A DNA stretch of 64,000 nt from Meira nashicola (taxonomy: Eukaryota > Basidiomycota > Exobasidiomycetes > Exobasidiales > Brachybasidiaceae), in assembly GCA_001600355.1 (NCBI GenBank), contig BCJU01000001.1, forward strand, positions 2,253,178 through 2,317,177, given 5' to 3'. The notes under the pieces were generated by a model that was not told the DNA's origin, did no database searches, and saw only the letters and a program-made list of their open reading frames with translations. The translations under genes and the position numbers were made by a program. Shown here one piece after another: positions 50,163 to 59,539 of the stretch. Numbering within the stretch: position 1 is the first letter of the stretch; every line of letters begins with the position of its first letter.

Positions 50163-52580
50163 TCACATAAATCCACTCTTACTCTCGATTTCTTTTAGTA
50201 GCGATTGAATTCGTGCTTCATTGACCGTGGCAGATGCTGTCTTGATTGTTTGCAATACCTTTTGTACCTCAATCACTTTAAGTGATCCAGCAGCCGAAGA
50301 AATTATCAAATTACCGAATCCCATTTCTGAACGATAGATTGTTTCGGTATCACGATCGCTACTTCTCGATTCTGTCTCGATGACGTTATTGATTAAGGGT
50401 AGAATTTGAGTAGCTAATGATTGCTTTCCCTTTTCCTCACCTTTGACTAATGCTATAGATGCATTCAGCAAAACGGTAGCATAAGCTGTCTTGCCTGGCT
50501 TAGAAAGTTCCTTGAAATGGCTTGCTTGATCCAAGAGTGCAAGTGCTTTAGAAGAATTGTCGACATCATTTGATACAGATAATGCGTTGGCGATCGCTCT
50601 CAAAGCAAGCAAGGATAGTGTTACCCTACCTTTCGCCTCTGCGAGCGATAGAGGCCAGGAATCGTTCCACTGAGCTGCTTTGAGCGAAAATTTAGCTACC
50701 TCGGCAGCATTTGTACTTGTTTGAATACTGACCAAACGGTAAATATCCACTAGAGGGAATCGGTGCGTGATCGGCCAGCGCTCAATAATATTCTGCAAAG
50801 AATTTACCTGATCCACACCAATCGCGAATTGTGATTGCGATAGCTTGGATAGTATTTCTTCAACAACACTGGACTCCTGTGCCGAAAAGGCAACGTCTGC
50901 CGGCAATTGAGCATTGAGCTCTGCAATCTTTGATCTCGCTCCTTGTACGTTAAGCTGCTTAAACGTCAGTGCAATTGTATGAGGAAGGATTGAAGTGGTG
51001 CTTGACGCCGTTGAAGATGCTTGTGGGGTCGAAGCTACGGGTGCAGCTTGCGTTGTTGCAGCAGGAGCGCCACCACCTGGTCTATAACTTGTGCCACCAG
51101 TGTACGGATCGCGGAATTGATCACCTCCACCCAGCTGCACACCTCCAGAATTCTTCTCAATGAAGTTAACCACTTGATCCAAGTACCCCAATGGTAATTC
51201 ATTCTTCTCTAAAAATCGCTGAGCAGCAACGTAAGGATTTTCGGAAGCGTTGTAAGGAAGCTTTAAAGGAGGTGCCCCATCTTCAATGTCCACATCGAAT
51301 ACATAGTCATACTCTTTTCCGTCATGAAGCTTCTTTTGTGAAGAGCCGACACCGCCTACTACCTCTCCAATTTTCACCCATTGACCTGAGGATGAACTAT
51401 ATTGATGTGCTTCTACCAAATCACCATTCCGCACCATTTTCACTTGGCCCTCCTTGCCTGGATCGGCTAGCGCTTCCGCACCTGGCAGGCTATCCTTTTG
51501 AACATCGCCGACTTGCGCCTTGTTGAGTGATTGAGATGAGACTGCTGCATCATAGGCTTGTAACACATCAGGATCGGCATACTTTTGTTCAACAGTGGTG
51601 AAAACGCGAACAGAACCATCGCTGCTTCCACATGCTAGATCTCCATTTGGCATTCCTGTAACGGACCAGACGGAGATGGCAGGAATCGTGATAGTTTGAT
51701 GTAAAGAACCATTTCGCCATATACGTACACTACGATCTTCTCCTGAGCTTATCAGATTACCGGATCCTAAAAGCGAAAGAGAGTAAACGAAACTTGTATG
51801 ACCTGAAAGTGTTTGGATGGGCTGAACAGGTGATTGTGGATTTGCTGAAGCAGGGTCGAAGATTGGATATATATTGATGTTACCGTCATTTCCACAACTA
51901 GCAAACGTCTTCTCACTCAAGCGTACCAGTCCCCTTACTGCATCTGTGTTTCCTGCAAATGTGGCAATTGGCTTGCTCTTTTCGCCTTCTTTTGCAGCTT
52001 TTGAGATAGAAAAAAGTCTAACGATCTTATCTGCTGCGGCAGTGAGTACGAGATCTTCGCTCAAAGCGAGTACTGCCCAGACAGCTTGTGTGTGACCCGC
52101 TAAGATAGCAGCGCATTCCCAATTTTTCCAAATTCTTGCTGTTTTGTCCCAACTTCCGCTGACAATGTAACCATTAGTACCTTGAAAGACGTCCAAAGCG
52201 CATACATTATCATCGTGACCAAGAAGTGTAAAGTCCGGTGTGAGGGCGGAGGAAGATGAAAGTCCCGATTGCGGAATGATATATGCATTCACTAAGTGAT
52301 CCTGTCCACCAGATAGAGCGATCGAGCTACCATCTTGCTCCCTCATCCAGGCACAACTGTTCACAAAACCAGCTTGTCCTTCGAGAACGAACTTACAGTG
52401 TAAATCTCTCTTGTTCGCTTGATTTGGAGCATTTCCCCATACTCTTGCTGTTCCATCTCTGGACCCGGATAAGATTAACACATCAGAAGATGATGAGCCT
52501 TGTGTTGAAGCAACACTACGAACATCGGCAGTATGACCCTCTAATTGAACTGAGAGTTTGAAAGGCGAAGTACCTGCCAT
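50163..52580 (-). CDS. DOA1: Doa1/Ufd3 (PLAA), ubiquitin-binding Cdc48 cofactor
   Basis: Intronless protein of 805 aa. Doa1/PLAA is a Cdc48/p97 adaptor that binds ubiquitin and acts in ubiquitin recycling, mitochondrial and endosomal protein turnover. Three parts are visible. A seven-bladed WD40 propeller fills roughly 1-330 (LEGHTADVRSV, GSRDGTARVWG, GSWDKTARIWKN, GEDRSVRIWRNG). A PFU domain lies around 420-500 (KEYDYVFDVDIEDGAPPLKLPYN, NPYVAAQRFLEKNELPLGYLDQVVNFIEKN). A C-terminal PUL armadillo-like domain starts near 540 (FKQLNVQGARSKIAELN). The order and length match the family. Confidence 0.95.
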   Translation of the reverse strand: MAGTSPFKLSVQLEGHTADVRSVASTQGSSSSDVLILSGSRDGTARVWGNAPNQANKRDLHCKFVLEGQAGFVNSCAWMREQDGSSIALSGGQDHLVNAYIIPQSGLSSSSALTPDFTLLGHDDNVCALDVFQGTNGYIVSGSWDKTARIWKNWECAAILAGHTQAVWAVLALSEDLVLTAAADKIVRLFSISKAAKEGEKSKPIATFAGNTDAVRGLVRLSEKTFASCGNDGNINIYPIFDPASANPQSPVQPIQTLSGHTSFVYSLSLLGSGNLISSGEDRSVRIWRNGSLHQTITIPAISVWSVTGMPNGDLACGSSDGSVRVFTTVEQKYADPDVLQAYDAAVSSQSLNKAQVGDVQKDSLPGAEALADPGKEGQVKMVRNGDLVEAHQYSSSSGQWVKIGEVVGGVGSSQKKLHDGKEYDYVFDVDIEDGAPPLKLPYNASENPYVAAQRFLEKNELPLGYLDQVVNFIEKNSGGVQLGGGDQFRDPYTGGTSYRPGGGAPAATTQAAPVASTPQASSTASSTTSILPHTIALTFKQLNVQGARSKIAELNAQLPADVAFSAQESSVVEEILSKLSQSQFAIGVDQVNSLQNIIERWPITHRFPLVDIYRLVSIQTSTNAAEVAKFSLKAAQWNDSWPLSLAEAKGRVTLSLLALRAIANALSVSNDVDNSSKALALLDQASHFKELSKPGKTAYATVLLNASIALVKGEEKGKQSLATQILPLINNVIETESRSSDRDTETIYRSEMGFGNLIISSAAGSLKVIEVQKVLQTIKTASATVNEARIQSLLKEIESKSGFM

Positions 52581-52846
52581 GATGTCAAAATGCCTTGCTT
52601 AGAATGATGGTTGTTAGGTTGGAAGTAGTACTACATAGAGCCAAAGACGCGCGGCATGTAATCATGAATTCTTTCTTCCCTTCGTCATCAAAATGGTCCG
52701 TGCCTGTGGAAGCTTACTTTGAATATATGCATTGATTGTGGAGATTTTCTGACGCGTTGCTTTGAGAAAGTTTATTTTTTCATTGATACATACTTGGAAA
52801 CTTGCTTGGATATCATCTTTACAAAGCTGATATTCTCAATTGAGCA

Positions 52847-55771
52847 TTGATAAGCTCTCAATTTTTTCACGTTGTCAAAGTGACGGAAACTGATGAGCGT
52901 TTCGCGCAGTTGGCGCTCGCCTCACGCGGACCGGTAAGCATATCTGTCAAGAGAGATCAGGGAAGAAGTGACCTGGCAGAAGCCGAGAATGAGGATGCAT
53001 TACAAAGCAATGCACCAACATGGTCTTTTCCGAGGTCATTCAGAAGTATTGAACATCAATATCGTGTCCTTACAAGTCCAACAATAATCAATAACCCTCC
53101 CATCTCTGAGACAGATCCTTTATCTGGAGGTGATGAAGAAATTGAATCGAATGCATACAGTATACAGGAACAGCGAGGCATCCCAAGTGAAGTATTACGC
53201 CATGTATCTGACTCTGAATTAAGATTAGACGATCAATATCAAGAAGCGAACAATTGCTATGTCGTGCTTAAATTGGATCAAGGTGTAGAAGAATCACAAC
53301 GGATGGCATTATTGCGTGCAGGAGGAGTACATGGCAACAAACTTTTAGCTGGCTATATTGAGACACTTGAGGAAGATGGAGAAGAAACTCTGTCATTACA
53401 AGAGAACGTCTTGCACATCTTCCCTACACGTATCTGCTCTATTTATTCCGGCAATCAGGAAGACACATTACAACGTGGCGGTAATCGTAGGAGAATATGC
53501 GTGCGAACCGTTTCTTCAACCGTATTTGCGGACGTGAGCATTGAAAAAGGGTTAAAGAGAGGTATGTCACACATTCATTTAATCGGCGTTCTGGAGATCA
53601 TGCATGGAAAATCAACTTTGTCCTCTGGCGTACAAGGTCGCAAGAAGAAGAATGGCTTCGATCAGATGCAGATAAAGAGATCCAAATCATCAATAAGCGA
53701 TGTCATGTTTCATCCAAGCTTGGGCGATCAAGCTTTGACAATAGATAGGCAGGGCAGTTTGAGTCTATTTCAGGTCGAATCAGTATCTGTTACCTCAAGC
53801 AGATGGACCACTCGTACACGATGGGAGAAAGTTTCAGAGGCTGATCCGTCCGTTGTACTTCCGGAAAGTAGCTCGTATGATCAACAATGGTCGCTCGATT
53901 GGCTAGCAGATGCAGGCATTGCAATCTTGACGTGCCCAAAAGGCATCTTCACTGTTCATTTGCCAACAAGGGGACGTGAATGCATTTTTATCGCTCCCAT
54001 AGGAAATCGTATCTGGTCTTGTAAGCTCTTGCATGAGCCACGCCCGTTGCTATGGATAATTACAACTACGGAAATTTGTATACTTGAAGCGGATCCAGGA
54101 CTTGAATTTCGGCAATTGATATCCTTTGCGCATGAAAGGAGCTCAGAAAATGGGCTTTACCTTGTAGCCTTGGATTCTCAGCTGACAAGTCAAACGGTTG
54201 CTGTGTGGGACTGTAGCAGCCAGTTCTTGCTTACATATACAGTATTCTTTGAAGGTGTTCATGGCCCAATATCCATTCAAAGTAGACAAGATGATCTCCA
54301 CACCATGAAGATTGGCGTCCTGGAACAGCGGGCAGGACCGCCTCTGTTTGTTGGCGCAGGCAATCATCAGGTATTGAAGCACATTCATAGACAGGATCGA
54401 AATCTTTCATCTTACGACATCGATTCCATCTGGTTTGTCATTGAATTCTCCTCCAGTGGAGATGTATGGATAAGCACAATAATTCAAGATGAAGTGCAGG
54501 AGAATAGCAAGGGGATAAATGCTGCAAATCATTTCACACAATCGGCGATCTCTTCTAATCATGAGATTTCGGCTGCTCGTACGTTACATTCGCTCAGCGA
54601 GGTGTACAGAGCTCTAATGAAAACAAACATTGAAGCAGGAGCACTGCACGGCTCTGATGAAGTGTTTGAAGGAATCAATGGTGCTTTGCAAGGCTGGCCA
54701 AGCATACTAAAAGCGGAACACACAAGCATGAGCACAGCCTTTTTGCCAATTGAACTTTTTGCATCTATTTTGCAGAAATCGATGACTGGTGAGGATGTGA
54801 ATTATACATCGAAGCCTCTATCGTTGCATGTTTGCGTCAACTCTCAGCATTTGATCTATGAGCATTTACGAACCTTTTTAGACAGCTTTCTTCACTCAAT
54901 CAATGTCGAAGAAATAGGTTTGATCAAAAAGTATTCTTTTGCACCTGAAGATATCCTTTCCGAATCAGGTGATGCTTTGAAGATAAGAGACATTGTGAAA
55001 AGGTTGGCTACTCCTTTTTATGGTCAGCTGGCGCAACAATCAGGCTCATTGAAAGATAACATTCGAACAGCATCTCAAGAAGTGGCAACTGATCTAGCTT
55101 TGACTTCAATCTCGTTAATGAAAAAGCCTACAATAGATGATTCAGCGCCAATTAGCTGGGAAGAGAGCGCAAGATCGAAAAAAGGAAAAGGCAAACATAT
55201 TCCCGATGATGTACCAGTCTTCACTCGTTCGTTCTTCAATTCTGCAGGCGGAGAGTCTGCTGAACCGATGACGACAAGCAAGAAGACATTTAAGTCTAAA
55301 GTTGGCAAAGTCTCATTAGCAGCGCATTTGCTTTTGGATGAATGGACCGTTGGAGACGATCCGGCCGAGTATCAATTCAGCCATCCATACGATGATGATG
55401 ATGAAGAGTATATGAGCTATCAAAATTATTCTTCTTCTGGAAGGACAACGCCAGATAGTAATAGATCTTCTTCTGTAAGACCGTCGCAAAATCGAAGCAG
55501 AACGTCTAGCCAAGTACCACCGGATGCTTTACTCCAAGGATCTGATTCGAACCATCTTCTACGATCCTCTCAAACGATCGAATCGGCTCCCTCTCTATTA
55601 TCGAGTTGGGATCATCATTTAAGAAGCAATTCAATAAATTCTCCTTTTCATTATCCTGCTTCAACATCAAATTCACTTCCTGCGCCAGAATCTGCTCCGC
55701 AAACGAATACATCAAGCAGTCAAAAGCAAGCAAACAAAGTTCGAAAGAAGAGACGTGTAGGTGGATTCTGA
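52847..55771 (+). CDS. RRN6: Rrn6-like RNA polymerase I core factor subunit (start unresolved)
   Basis: Open frame of about 970 codons ending at 55771. Features of the Rrn6/TAF1C family are a long propeller-like region with few charged loops, the late block VSLAAHLLLDEWTVGDDPAEYQF (the family's L-L-x-E-W-x-x-G-x-D-P motif), a serine-rich linker, and a basic C-terminus (QANKVRKKRRVGGF). Rrn6 would recruit Pol I to rDNA promoters. The frame has no ATG near its 5' end: it opens with TTG at 52847 and its first in-frame ATG is far inside. A short upstream exon seems likely. An ATG at 52664 is in the same frame but separated by stops, and I could not find a convincing intron joining them. Coordinates are therefore those of the open frame. 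Confidence 0.6.
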   Translation: MISSQFFHVVKVTETDERFAQLALASRGPVSISVKRDQGRSDLAEAENEDALQSNAPTWSFPRSFRSIEHQYRVLTSPTIINNPPISETDPLSGGDEEIESNAYSIQEQRGIPSEVLRHVSDSELRLDDQYQEANNCYVVLKLDQGVEESQRMALLRAGGVHGNKLLAGYIETLEEDGEETLSLQENVLHIFPTRICSIYSGNQEDTLQRGGNRRRICVRTVSSTVFADVSIEKGLKRGMSHIHLIGVLEIMHGKSTLSSGVQGRKKKNGFDQMQIKRSKSSISDVMFHPSLGDQALTIDRQGSLSLFQVESVSVTSSRWTTRTRWEKVSEADPSVVLPESSSYDQQWSLDWLADAGIAILTCPKGIFTVHLPTRGRECIFIAPIGNRIWSCKLLHEPRPLLWIITTTEICILEADPGLEFRQLISFAHERSSENGLYLVALDSQLTSQTVAVWDCSSQFLLTYTVFFEGVHGPISIQSRQDDLHTMKIGVLEQRAGPPLFVGAGNHQVLKHIHRQDRNLSSYDIDSIWFVIEFSSSGDVWISTIIQDEVQENSKGINAANHFTQSAISSNHEISAARTLHSLSEVYRALMKTNIEAGALHGSDEVFEGINGALQGWPSILKAEHTSMSTAFLPIELFASILQKSMTGEDVNYTSKPLSLHVCVNSQHLIYEHLRTFLDSFLHSINVEEIGLIKKYSFAPEDILSESGDALKIRDIVKRLATPFYGQLAQQSGSLKDNIRTASQEVATDLALTSISLMKKPTIDDSAPISWEESARSKKGKGKHIPDDVPVFTRSFFNSAGGESAEPMTTSKKTFKSKVGKVSLAAHLLLDEWTVGDDPAEYQFSHPYDDDDEEYMSYQNYSSSGRTTPDSNRSSSVRPSQNRSRTSSQVPPDALLQGSDSNHLLRSSQTIESAPSLLSSWDHHLRSNSINSPFHYPASTSNSLPAPESAPQTNTSSSQKQANKVRKKRRVGGF

Positions 55772-56000
55772 TTTTACCCACGCATTGTATTTTTACTGTA
55801 TATTATCACCATTCACTCGAATCGAATCGAATCACATAAAGATGGCATAAGCTGAAATTGACATGATCAATAAATTACAGGGTTGTCAAGACACTTCCCT
55901 GGGTCGTGACAGTCATGAAAAAAAAAGAATGCATATTCAAATCGTGGCTCTGCTTGCAGGAGGAAGGGCATGGGATGTCCTTAAAAGACGAGTATCGCGC
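55772..56000. other. Short intergenic region
   Basis: About 230 bp between the Rrn6-like stop and the stop of the first peptide gene. Nothing further recognised. Confidence 0.4.
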
Positions 56001-56215
56001 TTAGTAAGCAGGGCATCTGAAGATAAAGAGGAAGAGAGAGGGATGATTTATGATCAGTTGATGTAATATGACGTGACACGTAAAACCAACTATACATACC
56101 TTGCGCGGCAGAATTGTCTCTTGTCACCGGCAACTTCATTTTCTGCTGGGACAGGTGCAGCGATAGCACTGGCGACCATAACGGCGGCAACGATTGCAAC
56201 AAAGCTGAAACGCAT
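56001..56215 (-). CDS. Secreted kexin-type peptide precursor, copy 1 (43 aa, spliced)
   Basis: Two exons, 56215-56100 and 56016-56001, flank an 83-nt intron with a strong AAG|GTATGT donor, a CTGAT branch-like site and a long pyrimidine tract before TTCAG. The product is 43 aa. Residues 1-20 are a signal peptide (MRFSFVAIVAAVMVASAIAA). A short acidic pro-segment (PVPAENEVAGD) ends in Lys32-Arg33, and then comes the ten-residue end QFCRARCPAY. Kex2-type cleavage after KR would release a decapeptide with two cysteines spaced C-x3-C and an N-terminal Gln able to form pyroglutamate. Without splicing the product ends CRARYV with only one cysteine, and the match to copy 2 supports splicing. A TATATAAAAGG box lies on this strand about 250 bp upstream (near 56463). 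I do not recognise the peptide. Confidence 0.75.
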
Positions 56216-57491
56216 TTTGATGATGATATTTGAAGTCTGTTTGTGTAAAAAATTGAGAGTGGAGGAAAACGGGTGAGCAAAATGAACAATACTATGACTC
56301 TACTTAAGCGCGCCAAACTCAATCGTGATATGGAGAAAGATTTGAATGGTGAAACTTACTATAAGGGGTATGTGATCAAAAGATCTTGATTTGAGAGAAT
56401 AATGGAGTGAAAGTAGGATGGGTTATGCAACGTTCCACAATTTTGGTAAAAAGACAATCCTTTTATATATCCTTTTCGAAGACCAACCCTGAACCTCTGA
56501 GAGTTTTATGCAAGTTGCGGATATGTGGATAAACCCAGGTACAATTTGCTCGAGTGAGCAAAATGGCGGTATAAGACTTTGTAAGTGTGAATTTAAATCG
56601 AATCGATGATGCATAAATTGGAAATTTTATTCATTCTTAGCGTAAAAGGGCAAAAGACGCGTGTAAAGAAAAAGAATTGATTCTTTCTTTTCTCTCAAAA
56701 GGAACCAATAGATTAAAAAATAGATTAAAAAAAAAACAAGCCGAATCTTTTAAGGCTTTATATCAGATGATTTTTTTTATCCCTTTCACTTTACCACTGT
56801 TATGACTTTCGGTAAAATTCCTTTAGGATTGAATTACGAATTACGCCGCCTACATCAAAAGTGGGGAACCAACGTGTTCTACCGTATGTACATACATATG
56901 TACAGAGTATCTTGATTCTTTTCCGTTTTGCCTTGCATTACGCAGGTACTTCATCCTATCCATCTCAACGGTACCATGTACAGATAATTCGATCAGATGC
57001 AGATTGGTGAAATAACGAGGTGGTGTTGAAACGTTGGATCAATCTAGCAGCATTTTTCATTAAACTTTGATTTTTCTAATTGATGCATGGATTTAATTAA
57101 GACGAAAGTGGCGATCACAATAAAGTCTATATGATTCATACAGTTCAGCGCCACGATAACCAAAAGGTACATGTATGTAGCCATTGCCGTTTTGCTGCAT
57201 GTCCACTTTTCATTCATACGTACGATAGGATTATCTCATCAATCTTTGGCTTCTTTGCGTGGCTGATCACTGGCTTAAGAGAATATGGAAAATGTCCATC
57301 AGACAACATCAAGATTGTACACAGAAAAGAATTCTCCTTATACATATTAAGGGTTTACGATAGATTCTGGAGTAGAGTAAAAGAAAAAGGTGATGCGAGA
57401 AATTGTTGACGCTTATTCAGCGTTCCCAAAGAAAAGAAAGAGGGAGATTTTGTATCGGATCGAGGTAACACTACAACAGTATTAACTGGAT
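56216..57491. other. Intergenic region between the two peptide genes
   Basis: About 1.28 kb. It holds the presumed promoter and 5' leader of copy 1 (TATA near 56463; a possible leader intron with a GTAAGT donor near 56361). It also contains A-rich runs near 56717-56740 and a palindromic GTATGTACATACATATGTAC at 56884-56903. An ORF at 57131-57409 (+) has no recognisable features and I do not call it. Confidence 0.45.
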
Positions 57492-57623
57492 TTACCATCC
57501 TGGACAACGAGGTCTGCAGAATTGACGTTTGTCACCGGCAACTTCATGTTCTGGTGGGTTGGGTGCAGCAACGGCAGCAGCGACCATGACAGCGATGACG
57601 AGAGCGACAAAGTTGAAACGCAT
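57492..57623 (-). CDS. Secreted kexin-type peptide precursor, copy 2 (43 aa, intronless)
   Basis: Single-exon 43-aa paralogue of the gene at 56001. Signal peptide MRFNFVALVIAVMVAAAVAA, pro-segment PNPPEHEVAGD, dibasic Lys32-Arg33, then the C-terminal decapeptide QFCRPRCPGW. The core EVAGDKRQFCR is identical to copy 1, and ATCAAAATGCGTTTCA around the start codon is shared exactly. The C-x3-C-P-x-aromatic pattern is kept while other positions vary. A GATATAAAGG box lies about 225 bp upstream on this strand (near 57848), at a spacing like that of copy 1. The Q-aromatic-C...C...W layout superficially recalls alpha-type pheromones of filamentous ascomycetes. Those usually come from precursors with repeats, and I see no proof of homology. 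Confidence 0.78.
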   Translation of the reverse strand: MRFNFVALVIAVMVAAAVAAPNPPEHEVAGDKRQFCRPRCPGW

Positions 57624-59539
57624 TTTGATCTGTGGTTGTTTGTTTGTCTAAAAAAGAAAAAGAAAGAGGGAAAACTTGGGTCAATAAGAATCTCTTAGAG
57701 TCAAATGGATCAAGGATGATCATACGCACTGTAAGTAGTTTTGAGAAATACAAAAGGTTTCCTCGGTTGTCAGGAAGAGGTCAAACGTTTGAAAGTTGTT
57801 GTGGGAGGGAAAAAAGTTTGATTAAGGTTGAATCCCAGACAGCCTTTATATCACTTTTTGCAGCAAGTAAAAATTGGCTGCAACCAGGAATGCGGATAAT
57901 CTAGGTACAAAGGAAGGGGTGGGGGAACACATACGTAAATGTATGCATTACAGGTGTTTAATTACGTTTTTGCTTCTTCATCCAATGAACTTGCTCTTCG
58001 ACTTTAAACTTCATGTGTTCGTCATTTAACTTCAATGAAATGAAATTAATCGATCGTGCATCAATGCATTGCGCATGTATGTGGGTTATGAATGAATTAC
58101 CGATAATGAGGGAAAAAAAGTAGGGCCCCGACAAACCGGGGGAAAAGGACCGGGAAATTTAAATAATAAAAATACAAAATAAAAAAACCAATAAGATACC
58201 GCGGCAAGGAAGGCGAAAAATGAGACAAATCAACCTTCTATCTTTTCGTCGGAGTTTATTCCGGTCTTCAAGGGAAGCAGTCCAAAAAAAAATTAAGGGT
58301 AAACAACACTGAAACAGCGCCTCCTTACAGTACATACATGCATTCAAATCGGTGAGGTTAACCTATTGATTCGCGGGACGGACGATTTGCGAGCTTGCTT
58401 CGGTAGTCAGGCTTCTCTTCCCTTACATTTCGGCTGAATGTTTGCTCGAATAATGCGCTTCTGACAACGAGGATCGGGTGCATTGTGCGTATATCTTTGA
58501 GTGCGAATGCATGACACTTGGTTGATGTTAAATAATCCAGGTACGTTGGCAAGGAAGTTACGTATATGTACCTTCTTGTGCAACATCGAAAAAATAATCA
58601 CAAAATACCGTACATCGAGGACAATGAATTTACCAGTAAATATCTTGGCGCGCATGAACCTGCATGAAAATGATAAGACGTTAGTGTGTCCATACAGCGC
58701 AGCGCCCACACCTGTCAAAAAAAACCAAAGGTTAAGAGAGCAAGTTTAAGTTATTATTACATACATGTGCTTGCAGATATTACAGAAGAGGTGCGTCGCG
58801 TATCCACACAGAATCTACAAATAAAACTGAATCATCCAAAACCACGCTAATGTTTTTAACACGCTAATTGAAAGCATATTGTTCAATTAAAAAGCCACTT
58901 GATCACAGCAAGAAAAAAAGGCACACAAGAATATATGTACAAGGAGTCAAAGCAATGCATGGTATACTTGCATCCAACTCATCCTCATGGTCATTGAATT
59001 TTGAAAATTAATTAAGGGGAATCTTTCCCAGCATACATGTACATAGACTAGTTCATGATTGCAAACTATATTGATACGATAAGCATGGTGAACTGTAATC
59101 GGGCAACTATTTTCTTAATTTTTGGCTTACTTTCTTCTTTCGCCTGTGACTAAAAGAAAAGCGGATAACTGGTCTTTGCATACCTTTGTTCCTCATCGAA
59201 GAATTGAAAAAATCAAGGTACCGTGCATCGATGGACCGAACTTAATTTCCTCTGTTTGATCACGGGTAGAAATGGGTCGGATTTCAAATAATTTATCCGT
59301 ACAAATGTAGTTTATGCATGCGCGCCTTCTATTTCCTTTTTGGATTACGGTGGCTTTACTCAGCTTTCAAGGAGCATTTAATTAATTCTGCACTACTAAA
59401 CTTAAATGTGATGGAGAAATTTAATTAAAGGAAATCTACTATGTGTAAAATACAAATGCTTAATAAGGAAACACTGTGAGAGTGTACATATACAAATATG
59501 TAAAAGCGGATATAGCTGAGTTTAATTCGATGCCGGTGC
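57624..59539. other. Gene-poor intergenic region
   Basis: About 1.9 kb upstream of peptide copy 2 and downstream of the WAPL-like gene. Only short ORFs without features are present. It has TACATACATG motifs near 58330, 58758 and 59031-59046. I searched it for further KR-containing small precursors and saw none. Confidence 0.45.

Noticed and set aside
56100..56215. Unspliced product of peptide copy 1 as the main form
   Set aside because: It would lose the second cysteine and the C-P-x-aromatic end shared with copy 2, while the splice sites and pyrimidine tract are strong.
57131..57409. 92-aa plus-strand ORF between the peptide genes
   Set aside because: Composition looks random, there is no signal or domain, and its CxxC pair does not fit a zinc-finger pattern.
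58407..58749. Overlapping ORFs on both strands that might be a further small secreted peptide
   Set aside because: No signal peptide at the start and no KR followed by a cysteine-containing tail.
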